A program made the translations under genes and the position numbers. From positions 9,247,697-9,311,696 of the forward strand of contig CM035807.1 of the NCBI GenBank assembly GCA_020466095.1: DNA of 64,000 nt, written 5' to 3'. This DNA is from Chlorops oryzae. Its lineage: Eukaryota; Arthropoda; Insecta; Diptera; Chloropidae. The notes under the pieces were generated by a model that did no database searches, was not told the origin of the DNA, and saw only the letters and a list, made by a program, of their open reading frames with translations. How positions within the stretch are numbered: position 1 is the stretch's first letter; the number at the start of each line of letters is the position of its first letter. Below, one piece after another: positions 10,875-23,200 of the stretch.

Positions 10875-12685
10875 ATGATTTTATAATTGGACTCCATCAA
10901 ACCAAATATTTGATCTTTCCTTATTTAATTTTATTGTACGCTTGATAAAATTAAGTCCTCTCGCGATCTTCAAATGACTTGCATCAATAAATGTGATTGG
11001 TGACATTAAAGGTTTTAAAAAAAGTCAAAACAAAAAATGAAATTTTTCTTTTTTCTCAGTCGCTGGTGCTAGTCCATTTTCCTGCCCCTTTTCGCTAGCG
11101 AAATGACTGGCTAAAGGTGGCGCATAAAAGGACGACCTGTCCCCGGCAATGAGATCGTAATGTTAAATTCGCCAGCGTCTTGGATAGGAAAGGGACCGAC
11201 ACCCAGTGACTAGTGAAATCGCTAGTGTTGTGGTGGCTCCGCTGACTACTGGGCGGCCTAAGTGGCATCCAATGGAACATACATACATATACATGCCTAT
11301 TATTCATAAAAATGTGAACAATTCGAACGAATTCGATCCGTCGGAATACATAATAGGCGCGATAATCTTCACATTTATAATCTTTTGATTTCCATTAATG
11401 GTTCATGGGGGCATATTGAACGCAAGTTTGATAAAATCCTTATTAATTTGCCCAACTGGCTACGGGTGTCTCACGACCAGTAAATTTGGCAAGAGGAATG
11501 TGTTTAAAGAGAAGAAATAAATGGCCACTTACCTTGGGAATGCCGGCGAGATATTCCGGATGGACTTTGAGTTACGGTTGATGTTGAGTCTCCCGCTGTA
11601 GTGGTCCGATGATGCAATTGACGACGATATTCCGCGGCGCGGTTGTCGATTTCTTATTTTTTATTATTTCGAACTTTGTTTTCTCCGCGCTAACGCGGCG
11701 CGATCACACTACTATCGGATTTTCTTTTGCAGAACAATCGAACAATCATACAAACTGCATCAGTTGACTTATAAGTCATAATTTTCGAGGTGTTAGTTTT
11801 CCTGCAAAAAATTGTAGTCAACGAAAAAAAAAAAAAAAAATTTATTAGAAAATTTTGAATTGTGGCGGTTTTGTGATAAGTGTGCGAATTTATGAATTTT
11901 ACACGCATCGAGCCAGGACTCTAAAAACTCAATAAATACCATCGATCAATCACACGGTATTTGCCAGATTTGGCTCCGTGTGGCCGTTCCCAAAATTGAA
12001 ATCCATTTTTCAGTCGATCGAAGAGATAAAGCAAAATTCGTTGTAGGCGCTGACGGCCATCGCAAACAGTGCTTATGAAAGGTTTTTTTTTTTACAAAAA
12101 TCGTTTAGCATAAGTGTTTTACATCTGATGGAGATTACTTTGAAGGCGACAAAATAAATGTTAAGAATTAATCGAAAGCCAAAAATTGCTGTTCGCGTGT
12201 ATGATTCACTCATATTAGCATGCATGCATTAGGCAAGACTTACATACGAACAAAGATGCACAAAAAAAAGACAAAAAAAAAACCCCACATAGCTAAGTAA
12301 AACTTGGCCTGCACCGACTTGACGAAAAAACTGCTGAGCTGTCAATTAGGAGTAATGAACTTCAATTGGCAAAGAAATTTGATTTTTGCTTCAATGTTTG
12401 GACAATTTGAATTTGTTTGCTCCTTTCTTATATTTCCAATAAATTTAAAGTTAGCAATAAAGTAGTATATAAGAAAGAAATTTCAATCAATAAAAACGGA
12501 ATAATTTTGACAACTGAAAAGTAAGGATTAATTGTTTTCACCTTGATTCTAGTTAAAGTGCTAGCAATCAGTCTCAACGAGAGATCATAGTTCAAGTGCT
12601 AGTGATCTCGCTCACCTAATTGTGTACATTTAAAATGCTTCAAACGACGATAGGTCGTAGTACATGCACTATGGGCCTAATACCA
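10875..12685. other. beta-PheRS 3' side and gene-poor spacer
   Basis: The first about 120 bases are the presumed 3' UTR, with AATAAA at 10986. The rest has no confident gene. It contains one candidate minus-strand exon (11533-11652, listed separately), poly-A runs, and a CTAGTGATCTCGC-like repeated motif near 12550-12620. Confidence 0.4.
11533..11652 (-). CDS. Candidate unidentified coding exon (low confidence)
   Basis: On the minus strand an open stretch of about 36 codons (reading ...EYRRQLHHRTTTAG then SPSGISRRHSQ) ends in a strong donor, CCCAAG|GTAAGTGG, with the GT at 11531-11532. Composition is more GC-rich than the surroundings and looks like a disordered protein segment. An in-frame TAA lies just upstream and the only nearby acceptor (AATAAG) lacks a pyrimidine tract, so the 5' boundary is unclear. 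A shorter exon in another frame using the same donor (HPEYLAGIPK) is an equal alternative. I do not recognise the protein. Confidence 0.3.
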
Positions 12686-12689
12686 TTAA

Positions 12690-13430
12690 GGGGGTCTTCT
12701 CATTGAAAACCCGTTTTTTGGACCCTTTTTAAAAAAATTCTTATTTGAAAACGCAAAGAATAATTGAAAACTTTTTTTATTTATTGTATTACAAAAGGTT
12801 CAAAGTAAATAAAAAAAATTTTTTTGCCTCGATACGTGGGCTGTTCAAAAAGTAATGAGACTTCAAAGTTGGTGGTGAAAAAAAAGGTGTCGTCACGGCG
12901 GCCACGATTCCGGGTCTCCGGAGCGTCCGAAATGGAAAAAAAAACGGGGTTATAATCAGTATAGATGTAATTCTCGGGTGAACCTCAAGCTTAATTTTGT
13001 GATTTTTTTTTGACAAAATGGCGGCCATTCAAAAAAAAATTTCAATTTCGGGCTTTTTTTTTGTAGTTTAGTGTAAAAAAAAAAATAGTAAAAAATTTTT
13101 TAAAATTATGGTCGAGGTTCACCCGAGAATGGTGACAATTCTGCGTCGATTCCACTTTGTTTCATGAAAATCGGTTCAGTTGAACTGGAGATATCATGGC
13201 CGCCAGTTCGAAAAACGTGGTTTCGAGATAAACGCGTTTAAAGTTTGAAGCAACGCAAAAATTACTCGTTTTAGCGCAGATCTTGCTCGACAAAGAAGGC
13301 TATATCCTCTAAACTATTTCGAATTTCAAAAAATCCTTTTAGGGGCATATTCACAACTACCCAAGCTATAAATAAATGCAAAAAAAAAAAAAAAAGTCGA
13401 AAAAAAAAGTTGCTCAATGAGAAGACCCCC
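12690..13430. mobile_element. 741-bp non-autonomous TTAA element, copy 1
   Basis: The ends are GGGGGTCTTCTCATTGA and its inverse TCAATGAGAAGACCCCC, with TTAA directly outside on both sides (12686-12689 and 13431-13434). The element has no coding capacity. A nearly identical copy lies in inverted orientation at 38896-39637. TTAA targets are used by piggyBac and Kolobok transposons; the G-rich 5' terminus is less like the usual piggyBac CCC start, so the superfamily is left open. Confidence 0.85.
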
Positions 13431-14810
13431 TTAAAGGTGGTAATTAATAATAAATATGTTCGTCCTTAGCTCTAAGTAAAAGAAATTTTCTCATTTTTTC
13501 TGTATGCTTTTTATATTTATAATTTTCTTCAGTAATATAATAAGAGTAATAATAAACATCATCGACTACAACTCAGCGCAGGCGTTCGATTTTTGAGTTT
13601 CTGTTCCGTTTCACATTTTCAAATTTTTTTTTTTTTTTTTTTTCCTTTTTCTGTAGTAGTTTACTCAATATAGCGATATTCATGTATATCCATTGTAGTT
13701 GTTTAATAGTAATAATATTTTGCTCATTACCATATATGTTTTCAATTTTTTTTTTTTTTTTTGCTCTGTATTTGCAATGAATTTTTCGTAGCTTTCTGTT
13801 TGCTGACGCAACTGTATTTGGTTTTAGTTTTTTTTTTTTTTAATCTTACTTCTCTACTCTAAGCACATTTCGTTTAATATGCGTAAATAATGAAACTATT
13901 TAAACGCTTTTAACGTCTTTCATTAATAATTCGCTTTTTCTTTTTAATTCGGTAGTCGTATTTATTTTGTAAAAATTTAGTACAATCACCACTTTATGTA
14001 CTAAATTTTCAAAGTAAGCGATTTTCATGAACTTGGCGTAGTGTGTTTTTCTGTCATTGTTTTGTTACCAATTACATAAATCTATGGATTTTTTCCCGTA
14101 CTTTCAAAGCGATTCATTTTTAAATTTTTTATTATTTTTTTTTTAATAGTTCTTGTAGCAATCGATTCAGATTGGCATTTTTTTATGGCTAAAACCTTTC
14201 AATGGAGTTCAAAGGAGCGTTATAATGTTTATATAAATTGTTTTCTTTAGTGTTTCGTGTTTTATAAAAGTGTTAAGAATATGTCTTTCAAGACGTTTCA
14301 ATTCACATTTATGTGGTTAAGCAGATATTTTAATCTATAGCTTCCATTAAAAAGCTACTAAAAAATAATTCAGTTAAATTAATGAAATAACTCTTACTGT
14401 TTTCGATTTTTTTCTTCTTCTTATTTTACGGCGTATAAGATTCTTCCTTTTGACGCTTTATCGTTTTTTTTTTTTTTTTTTTTTTTTTTTGGAAATTTGC
14501 ATCAATTTTCAGCTGAATTGAATTCAAGCTTTTTATATATTTTTTTTAACGAATTCATTTCGAACGCTATTTTCAGTACTTTTTTTTTTTAGATTCTCGT
14601 AGGGTATTTTAAAGGACATTTCAGAATCGTCAAAATTTTTTAATGATTTTTATAAGCTCAAAAGAACTTCAACAAAAAAAAAAAAATTTTTTTGCAAAAA
14701 AATGTTTAATATAAACTCTATGAACTGGTGGGAACGAATAAGAGTAGCAGAACAGTTCTTAGAAAAATCTTTAAAGTTGCACTTTGTCAATTAATTTTAT
14801 TTCTATTAAC

Positions 14811-15062
14811 ACGTACATCATATATAACTATATATGTCACTCAGGAGCCGTTTCTATTTTGGCTCTTTTCAACACGGTCTTGGGTACCCACCACGTTCTT
14901 GGGTACCCACCAAAATGAGCATTTTTCACTTAGGTACTCACCAAAAGTATTTCTCTCTCGCTCTTCTTTTGCCTGCCGAGTAACATCTCTTTCTAACTGG
15001 CGCGAAATGTCCCGCCCAAAATCTATGAGAGTGACATATAATAGTAATATATGACGTACATT
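14811..15062. mobile_element. 250-bp MITE with ACGTACATCATATAT inverted ends
   Basis: The left end (CACGTACATCATATATAACT... to TATATGTCACTC) is inverted at the right end (GAGTGACATATAATAGTAAT... to ATGACGTACATT). The interior carries a direct repeat of TTGGGTACCCACCA. No coding capacity. Confidence 0.65.
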
Positions 15063-15433
15063 CATACATTGTTATTTAGCGAATACTCAAAAAAAAAAAA
15101 TTCCAATTGACGGAAACAAAAATATCCATATTCATCACGTTCACTCAATAAATTGTTTTTAATATTTTAAAAAATTCGAAGTCTTTACAAAATGGCGGTT
15201 ACAATGAACAGAAGCAAAAAAAAAAAAAAATTGATAATTAAGAAAGCCAAAAAGGATTTAAAAAAAAAATCAGACCCATTCTAAAAATGCCCGGAAATGT
15301 CTAAAATATAAATATTCTGCACCGAGAAATTTGCTAAACCTATTCTTGCATTCTATTAATAAATTCATTTATTTTTACCTCGTGTTCTTAGAATGGGATA
15401 ATGTTTTTTACTAATCGGCACGGAAATATTCAT

Positions 15434-15673
15434 TTAGAATCGGGCTGTGTATTTTCTAAAATGTGAAACCAAAACCCGACCAAACTTCCTATCAAAAACT
15501 CCAATGACAATATTTTCGAACGCCATAATCTCTTCATTTTCTCCCTTCACAATTGCTCCGACCATTTCTAACTCTTGCGACACGACCTTAACTGGAGTTT
15601 TTTTGGAATTGAAGCTTGACATATTCGGCAATCGGGCACAGTCGCGACATTCGGAACGAATTTTCCGTTCCCT
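15434..15673 (-). CDS. Candidate unidentified 3'-terminal coding exon
   Basis: Minus-strand 79-codon open stretch plus stop. It begins immediately after a good acceptor (TTCCTTTTAG|AGGGAACGG) and reads REERKIRS-like, then ECRDCARLPNMSSF, then VVSQELEMVGAIVKGENEEI, ending RKYTARF and TAA. The composition is coding-like and richer in GC than its surroundings. I do not recognise a domain; a CxxC pair is present near the start. No upstream exon is identified, so it could be a real terminal exon or a fragment of an old transposon protein. Confidence 0.3.
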   Translation of the reverse strand, partial: RERKIRSECRDCARLPNMSSFNSKKTPVKVVSQELEMVGAIVKGENEEIMAFENIVIGVFDRKFGRVLVSHFRKYTARF

Positions 15674-17277
15674 CTAAAAGGAATTTTGCCAGAAGAGGTA
15701 AGTGAGAAGAAATTATAGAACATGGAGAAAAAAAAAAAACAAAAAGTGGTTGCAAAACTTCACCCTCGAAATTAAGAAGAGTTTAACTGATGAAATACAT
15801 AAGTCAGTATTCGCGAATATGGGACGTGACGGACAAACTGCATTAACAGCTTTTTCGTATTAACGTAAAACATCTGATTGTCACTCTTGCGTTAAAATGT
15901 GCAATTATGCTGCATTTGTTCTTGTAAGGAATATGAAGAGAAATTTCTGCTGAGATTACTTACAGAGATGGACAGAGAGCCCGCCCTTTAGACAAAACAC
16001 CTTATGTGCACTTAAAATTGTTCACGAACATCCAAAATATCGCGAATTTTCATTTTAGGTATGAGTAAATTGAATGTTTAAATATCGATAAAGCGCTTAA
16101 ATAGAAAAAATCGAATATCTCAAAACAGGAAATTTCGATTTAAGCAACTCTTTCCATATCGCCAAAGTAATATATGACAATTTGACACAAAGTTGAACTC
16201 TTTGTTTTTGTATGAGGAGGAGAACCAGCCTCCATGCGCTTCCCAACAAACATTTTTTTTTTTTTTCGAAATGAAAAGCCGAAAAGCAAAGCAAAAGGTA
16301 TCGGCATAAATCGATTTTCTACAAGCGTATTGAAAAAGCAATACATACGAATTGAGAAAGCAAATATGCGCTTTTAAAGTGCGTCGCTTTTGAAGCGTTC
16401 TGCCCAGAATAGAAACTCAAGAAAAAAGAAAAAAAAAACAAATTTTAACGCCAAATATCAAAATGACAACAAAAAAAAAAAAAAAAAAAACAAACAAAGC
16501 AATTTTAATTTTAATTGGTTTTGTGTATTTCATGCATATAGTTTCAAACCATTGTTGATTCATTACATTTTTTTCTTTTATATACTAAAGAATTTATTTT
16601 ATAAAAGAATAATAAGCATAAACAAAAGGAAAACTTTACAATTCAAACGAAAACTATTTTATAAGTATGTATATATGAAGAATATGAGCCACAAATTTAA
16701 AAAAAAAAAGTGAACTGAACGCAAGACTTTTTATCTATCGCCAATACACATAAAAATGCGTATGTTCTCTTTTCTCATTTTTCTTTTTTATATTAACACT
16801 TCAGTGTATATGTTTTTTGTGTTTTTTCTTTTTTTGTTTTTTTTTTGTTGTTGTTGTATAATTTAGGTATGCATATATATGTATTGATTGAATTATATAT
16901 TGCGCTTTTGTGAGCAATTCTATCATTTTTTGTTTTTCAATTTTCTTTGTTCCGTTAAACAGCATATTTGAAAACATTAAAAGATCATAGGGAATTTGCC
17001 GCTCTTTTAATCTTTTAGTATGTATGTGTGTTCTCTTTCATTTCATTTTTTTTTTTTTTTTTTTTTGGTTATCTTTTATTTTGTTTTAGTTACATATTTT
17101 AATCTTTTCATCGGTTTCCGACACGCCTCCCAGCAATACAAAATGATCAGCCCAAAAAATGAACATAAGAAATTATGTTTTGCATAATAAAAATTCTTCG
17201 TATAATGATTCGTAAATAGTTTCTAATTTTTCTGAAGCTTTGAATACGAGTTCCCTTGATCTCTTTTTGAAGCGTCA

Positions 17278-20200
17278 TCAATTTGTCCAATTTGATGAGG
17301 GCCATGTCTAAAACGAAAGAGATTTTAAAGAGAGAGACATGATTATTAAATATTTTTGATTAAGGAAGTAAATCAACTTCTATAAGAAGAATATACATAT
17401 GTAAATCGTTTAAAGAATTTTTTCAGCTTCTCAAGATTTCGAGTATTAATCTTTCTTATAGGGCATTTACATATACGTTTTAGCGCTACTCGTTTTAGCT
17501 AAAACGACTAAGTCAAAACGGGGTGTTTACATATGCGCATGTCGTTTTGTCATTTTGTGGTTATCTTTTGATTGCTCAACATGTGAAATATGAGTGAATA
17601 TTATAATTTAGAAAAGAAGCAATTATTGAAATTGCGTTCGTTTTCTACATTGGTTGTGGAAACAACCTCACAATTTTTAAATTAGAAATTTCAATAACCA
17701 TATGTTTTGCATTTTTATAGTGATGACACTCAGATTTCGATATTTTTATCAGTTATAAGCAGGATTTATCTTGTTTAGCTACTTGTTTTAAATTAAAACA
17801 GGAAAGATTCTCGTTTTAGTTTTGTATGATAAAACGGGAAAAATCTAAGTTGTTTTAGTGCTAAAACGGGCAAAGTTGCTAAAACGCGAATAAAACGGCA
17901 TATGTAAACGGCCTATTAAATGATATCAGGAAGATCGGCTTTATTGGAATGAGAAATAGGGGAACCACCCCCATCCAATACAAATAATTCAAATGGAATC
18001 AGAAAATGCTCGATAACATTGACATCATGATGATATCACCTTTAGAGCTATAGTTCTTTAGTGAAAAATAAACTTACATGCTTGTCGTGATGTTCGCCCC
18101 AAAGCTCAATCTTATCTGGCATATGAATACCAGGAACCATCTCATTTCCTGGCGCAACAAAGTGAGGATATTGATAGTTCGGTATCAAGTTCATTGGTTG
18201 CGACTGATTAAGTGTTGGTGGCGGCATATTGGTGTGGTAATCCAACGCCATTTGCTGCATGAAGAGATATAAATTTTATTAGAAATGGTTTTTTTTTTTT
18301 TTTTAAAGAAATAATTTAAATGATCGGAATAAAATTCAGTCTGCTTAAGATATATGTATATATGTATAGTCATATACTGTTTGGCAACAAAGAGAATTCT
18401 ACAATTCGTAGAAAGAAATTGAATTAGAAAAGTTGTCTTACATAAAATTGTGCCTCTGGATGATGGTAGTCGGCTGCACCGAGTCCAGTTAAACCCGCGA
18501 CATTATTATAAAAACGATAATTTGATGATGTGGCTGCAGCTGCAGCGGCGGCTGCTGCTGCTGCTGCTGCGGCTTGCTGCTGTTTGATCCAATGGGGCTG
18601 TGACGGCTGTTGTGCCTGCTGTTGCTGTACTCCGACGGCTACGGAGGCGTTCGGTTTGTCCATTAACCACGGTGGAAGCTGTTGAACATTACCCCCAGCA
18701 TTACCAATCGCTCCAGCCGAAGACATAACGGCTGCCAAAGTATCATCGATACCAAGTCCCCCGGGTGCATTAACATTTGCATTGGGATAATTACCATATT
18801 TCCATGTGGCACGTTCGGTGCCAATAGGCCGCGGCATTTTACGTGCATCATCAGCGTTACCTCCAGGGTTTCCGCCCTGGTTTGGCGACATTGCAGCAGG
18901 CGAATTATTACTGCCGCTACCGATGCCAACCACCATGCCACCATTTTCGAGAGCAAGTAAATCTCGTGCATTTGGTGGACCAAAACCACCACCGCCACCA
19001 TATTCAGTGCCTCCATACCAACGATGTTGATTTTGTGAAACATTATGGCTATTTCCACCGCCACCGCCGCCGCCGCCGCCGCCTCCACCTTGTGGTTGCG
19101 ATTGTGGGCGTGATGGTGCTAGGCCACTTCCGCCGCCAGAGCTGTAACCCCCCTTAACCGGATTATATCCACCACTGTTTTGCTGGCCATACATGCCACT
19201 GCCAATTGGCGGCTGTGGGGGTGGCTGCTGCTGCTGCTGTGGTTGTTGTGATTGCAGTTTGTTGCCACCGACGGCGTTACTGTTCACACTACTGCTGCTA
19301 CTCTGTGAAAAGGCTGATGCACGCGGATTAAGGCGTGATGTTAGCGGATGTATGACGGAGCTGTTACCAGTGCCAGCATTGCTACTGTAAGATCCATGCA
19401 TGCCAGCACCTTGTGCTGAAGAATCCATATGAAAATGTTGAGGTGTGCTTGAGTTTGTCGGTGCATCGTAATATCTATTCATTGAAGGTGGTTCCCCAAT
19501 CGCTCCTGGTGGATTATTCGCACGAGTCGAATTCATGCCAATCGGACCGAAATTCATCGTTGGAGTCTGACGGTCGTTGCCGTTTGTCCCACGGTGTTGT
19601 TGGCTGCTTGGTGGACGTTGTATTGCCAAACCACTCGAAACATTCGAACTTGATGACGAGGCTGGCGGTTGTCCAATGGGTGCTGGTGGTTTAATTACTC
19701 CTGGCGAATGCGATACACTCGGAGTAGAGGGCTGACTGCCACCTCCACCGGTATTACTGCCAACACTACCAACACCACCACTTCCATTAACACTGCTGTT
19801 AGTAGGTTTGGACGTCATAGCAGCATTCACGTTGCTGCTATCACTTCCATTCGCTGAGGTCGAAATCTGTCCAGGAGATCTGGCTGTCGGTGCTCCGATA
19901 GGAGTATTAACAGTTAAAACAGTGAGGGCATTCAATTGCTGATTGGATCCAGATCCAGATCCAGATGCAGAGCCAACAGGCTGCTGTGGTTGGCTTCCGA
20001 TCGGCGCTGGCAGAGAACTGCCACCTGGGGGCGATGTCGAGTGGCTCGACGGTTTTGAACTGCCACCCACTGGTGAGCTAAGTATGTTACGATTATAACC
20101 TGGTGCCTTTGAGGCATCTGCTTTCGGTGGCAAATCACTAACAAGATCGCATGGTTGCTGCTTATACATTTGCGAGTTATCACACCACTGATTTTGATAG

Positions 20201-23200
20201 CTATCGTCAAAGAGTGAGTATCCACTGCTCATTTTTGCTGCCAATTGCGGTCCGAAATTAGCACCAGTGGCTGAAATAGCAGACGCTATATTGCTGTTTG
20301 TTATGTCTAATGTTGAAGATGCACTGATCGGTTCATCTTTCATCGACGGGGTTGAAGAAGAGATTTGAGTTTGTTGTTGTTGTTGCTGCTGTGGTTGCTG
20401 ATGCTGCTGCTGCTGTTGTTGCTGTTGCTGCTGCTGCTCCTCCTGCGAGTTTATTGTTGTTTGCTGCTGCTGTTGGTTTCCTGCAGACACTCTGGGTGAT
20501 GGAGAGACCAAATTGCGCTTATTTGGTGGACCGATTGGTGTAACCGCACGCGTTGGAACACTGCTCGTCGATGTTGGAACTGATGAAGTTGCTGTTGCCG
20601 CTGCTGTTGCGCCGCCGCCGTCGATGCAGCACTAGCCACTGCGGCATCTGCAGCCGCTTGTGCCTGTGCAGCTGCTGCAGCTGCATTGATTGCAGCCACC
20701 TCTGCAACGTTAAATGTTCCGATAGGACCTGACAATGTATTTGGACCACCGCCAAGCGTTGAACTCATCATATTCGATGACATCATGCTGGCAATCGGTT
20801 TACCACGTCCATATGGAATTGTGGTGCTGGAACTTAAGCGACCCTCACTCTTTTTCGAAGGTGAAGGATGGTGGTAGCTGGATGATGTTGATGCTACATT
20901 CTGGTGACTAGGCGTTGAGCCAGAGAGCTTTGCAGCAAACGATGTTTGTCCTCCGCCGCTACCGCTTGCATGAGACGAGCTATGCGTCGAGTTATGCGAC
21001 GAGCTATGCGCGAGCTATGCGTCGAGTTATGCGACGAGCTATGCGACGAGTTATGCGACGAGGCATGCGACGAGTATGCGACGAGCCATGCGACGAGCCA
21101 TGCGACGAGCAGCGACGAAGACTGTTGTTGTTGCTTAGAATTTGAGTTCTTTTGAGAATTGGTTAAAACACCGACATAGCTATTTGAAGCGTATTTTGAA
21201 GAGTCATGCTGCTGCTGAAGATGAGATTTGTGCTGCTTTTGCTGAGATACGGAAACATTTGAATTGAAGCCACCGCCACCACTTCCAGAATTTCTTTGCG
21301 ATTGCTGTTGTTGCTGTGAATAATATGGCTTAGTCGGTTGCGAGCGTGCACCGCCACCAGTTGTTGACGATTTATTGGCATTTGTTGCCATGCCTGCATT
21401 GGAGACATGTGCCTTTGACGTCGCCATATTGCTTGAATGCTTGCCAATAACGCCGCTCATGTTGCTATTATTGAATGTTGTCGATTTGGTTATAACAGTG
21501 GACGCCGAGGTCGAGGAAGTAATTGCATTAACACTGGCTGGTGTAGAAGATGATTTGCAGGACGATGACGAATTGGAAGTATTTGTCGCCGCCGCAGCCG
21601 CCGCTGCCTGTGTAGCTGTTTTATTATCCCATGTACCGACAGACATGTGCTGTTGTGATGACGTCGTAGATGATGGTTTGCTGTTCGAGCTTGCGTTTAT
21701 TCTTGGCAACATTTGCAATATATCAACATCTGGATCCTTGATAAGCGCCAATATAAGCATATGAGCTTGCTTTGTGGCATCAGATAGACCCTTGATGGTA
21801 ATGCTGCGTTCTGATTGATTTTTTCCTTGTTTTTCAACCTCAATGTGCGCACCTGTGGTTGCACGTATGGCATTAATGTTGCTTCCTGCGCGACCGATGA
21901 CACGAGAAATCGCATTGACTGGCACTTGAACTTTTTTGCAAATCATCTCTAAATTAGCTGTTGTTGTTGATGTTGAAGCTGATGATGGTGCTGTGCTTGT
22001 TGTGCCACTTGTTGCAGCATTTGAGGCTGCTGATGACGTAGATGCCCCAGCAGTGCTTATACCACTTATACCACCACCGCCACTCTCTGCTGCTGTTGTT
22101 GTTGTTGTTGAGCAGAACTCTTCCTAACAACTTCTTTCCAACCGTCTTCGCCACGCTTTGGAACACTCGATTTGTTACTAACGTTGTTGGCATTGTTATG
22201 ATGTTGCTGGTGTTGTTGGTGTTGCTGGTGTGACTGGTTGTTGTTGTTGTTGTTGTTGGTTGTGGTGATGATGATTGCCGGTAAAAGATTCGTCACGTTG
22301 GCTTGTGGTGTTTGATTTTCGATTGTTGGATGTTGCTTCATTCGATTTCTCTAATTTTGTTTTCTCAACATGTTGATGCTGCTGCTGCTGTTGCTGCTGT
22401 TGCTGCTGTTGCTGCTGCTTTACGTTATGTTGCACTGTTGTCGTAGTTGCCTGTGGGGTTGGATGATGCTCTTGAGTTTTTGGTGCATGATTTTCCTTCT
22501 CACGTTGCTTGGAGGATGCAGCATCTTTTTTCTTTGAGGTTGTCGTTGTCCCGCCATTAGTGGTATCTTCATCTCGCTTATTGTGATTATTAAGCGCCTC
22601 CGAGGTCGGTACGGATTTCTTTTGTGCTGACATTGGCGGCTGCACAGGCTTTGTTGAGCTGCCTTCATTGTTATTTTGATTTTTCTTGTTTGTGGCGCCA
22701 CTACTTTTTGTTGCTTGCGGCTCCGCTGTTGTTGCTGTTGTAGTAGTGGTTGTTGTTGCTCCTGCTACTGTTGATTGCTGTTTCGTTTGTTTCGAATTAT
22801 TTTTCGTTGTGGCATTTTCCACAGAAACTGGACTATGGGACTTCGAGTTTTGAGCTTGCTGTTGCTGCTGCTGTTGTTGCTGCTGCTGCTGCTGTTGCGA
22901 TGCCTTCTTTTTCTTGTTTTTGTTCTTGTTGGCTTTTGCTAATTTTTCATTCTCTTGCTGGGATGAAGAATTATTTGTAGCCTTCATTTCGGCGCTCGAG
23001 CATGATCCTTGATCAATGCCAGAGTCACCTTCTTCACGATAATGCTGATTCGGAGCGTTGTCTTCATCATCGGCTTCTTCCTTATCGCTGTCTGCAGCAT
23101 CCTTATCGGAATCTTTTTCATCGTTTTCATACTGGTTCTCATTGGCGGCTGCATCTGCATCTGCATCGCCATCGCCATCTCCATCCGCTCCACCATTCAT

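Larger units (their letters stand above)
13435..17277. other. T-rich spacer containing the presumed mask 3' UTR
   Basis: Long poly-T runs recur (for example 13626-13644, 14466-14490, 17046-17066), as expected for the 3' flank of a minus-strand transcript. A minus-strand AATAAA (TTTATT on the plus strand, 17075-17080) is a possible mask poly-A signal. A MITE at about 14811-15062 and a candidate exon at 15434-15673 are listed separately. Nothing else is supported. Confidence 0.45.

Noticed and set aside
11095..11388. Overlapping open frames on both strands in a slightly GC-richer patch
   Set aside because: No recognisable motif, splice signal or conserved frame; not supported as a gene.
16390..16713. 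Plus-strand 107-codon frame, Lys/Asn/Phe-rich
   Set aside because: It spans poly-A and poly-T tracts in the mask 3' flank and has no domain.
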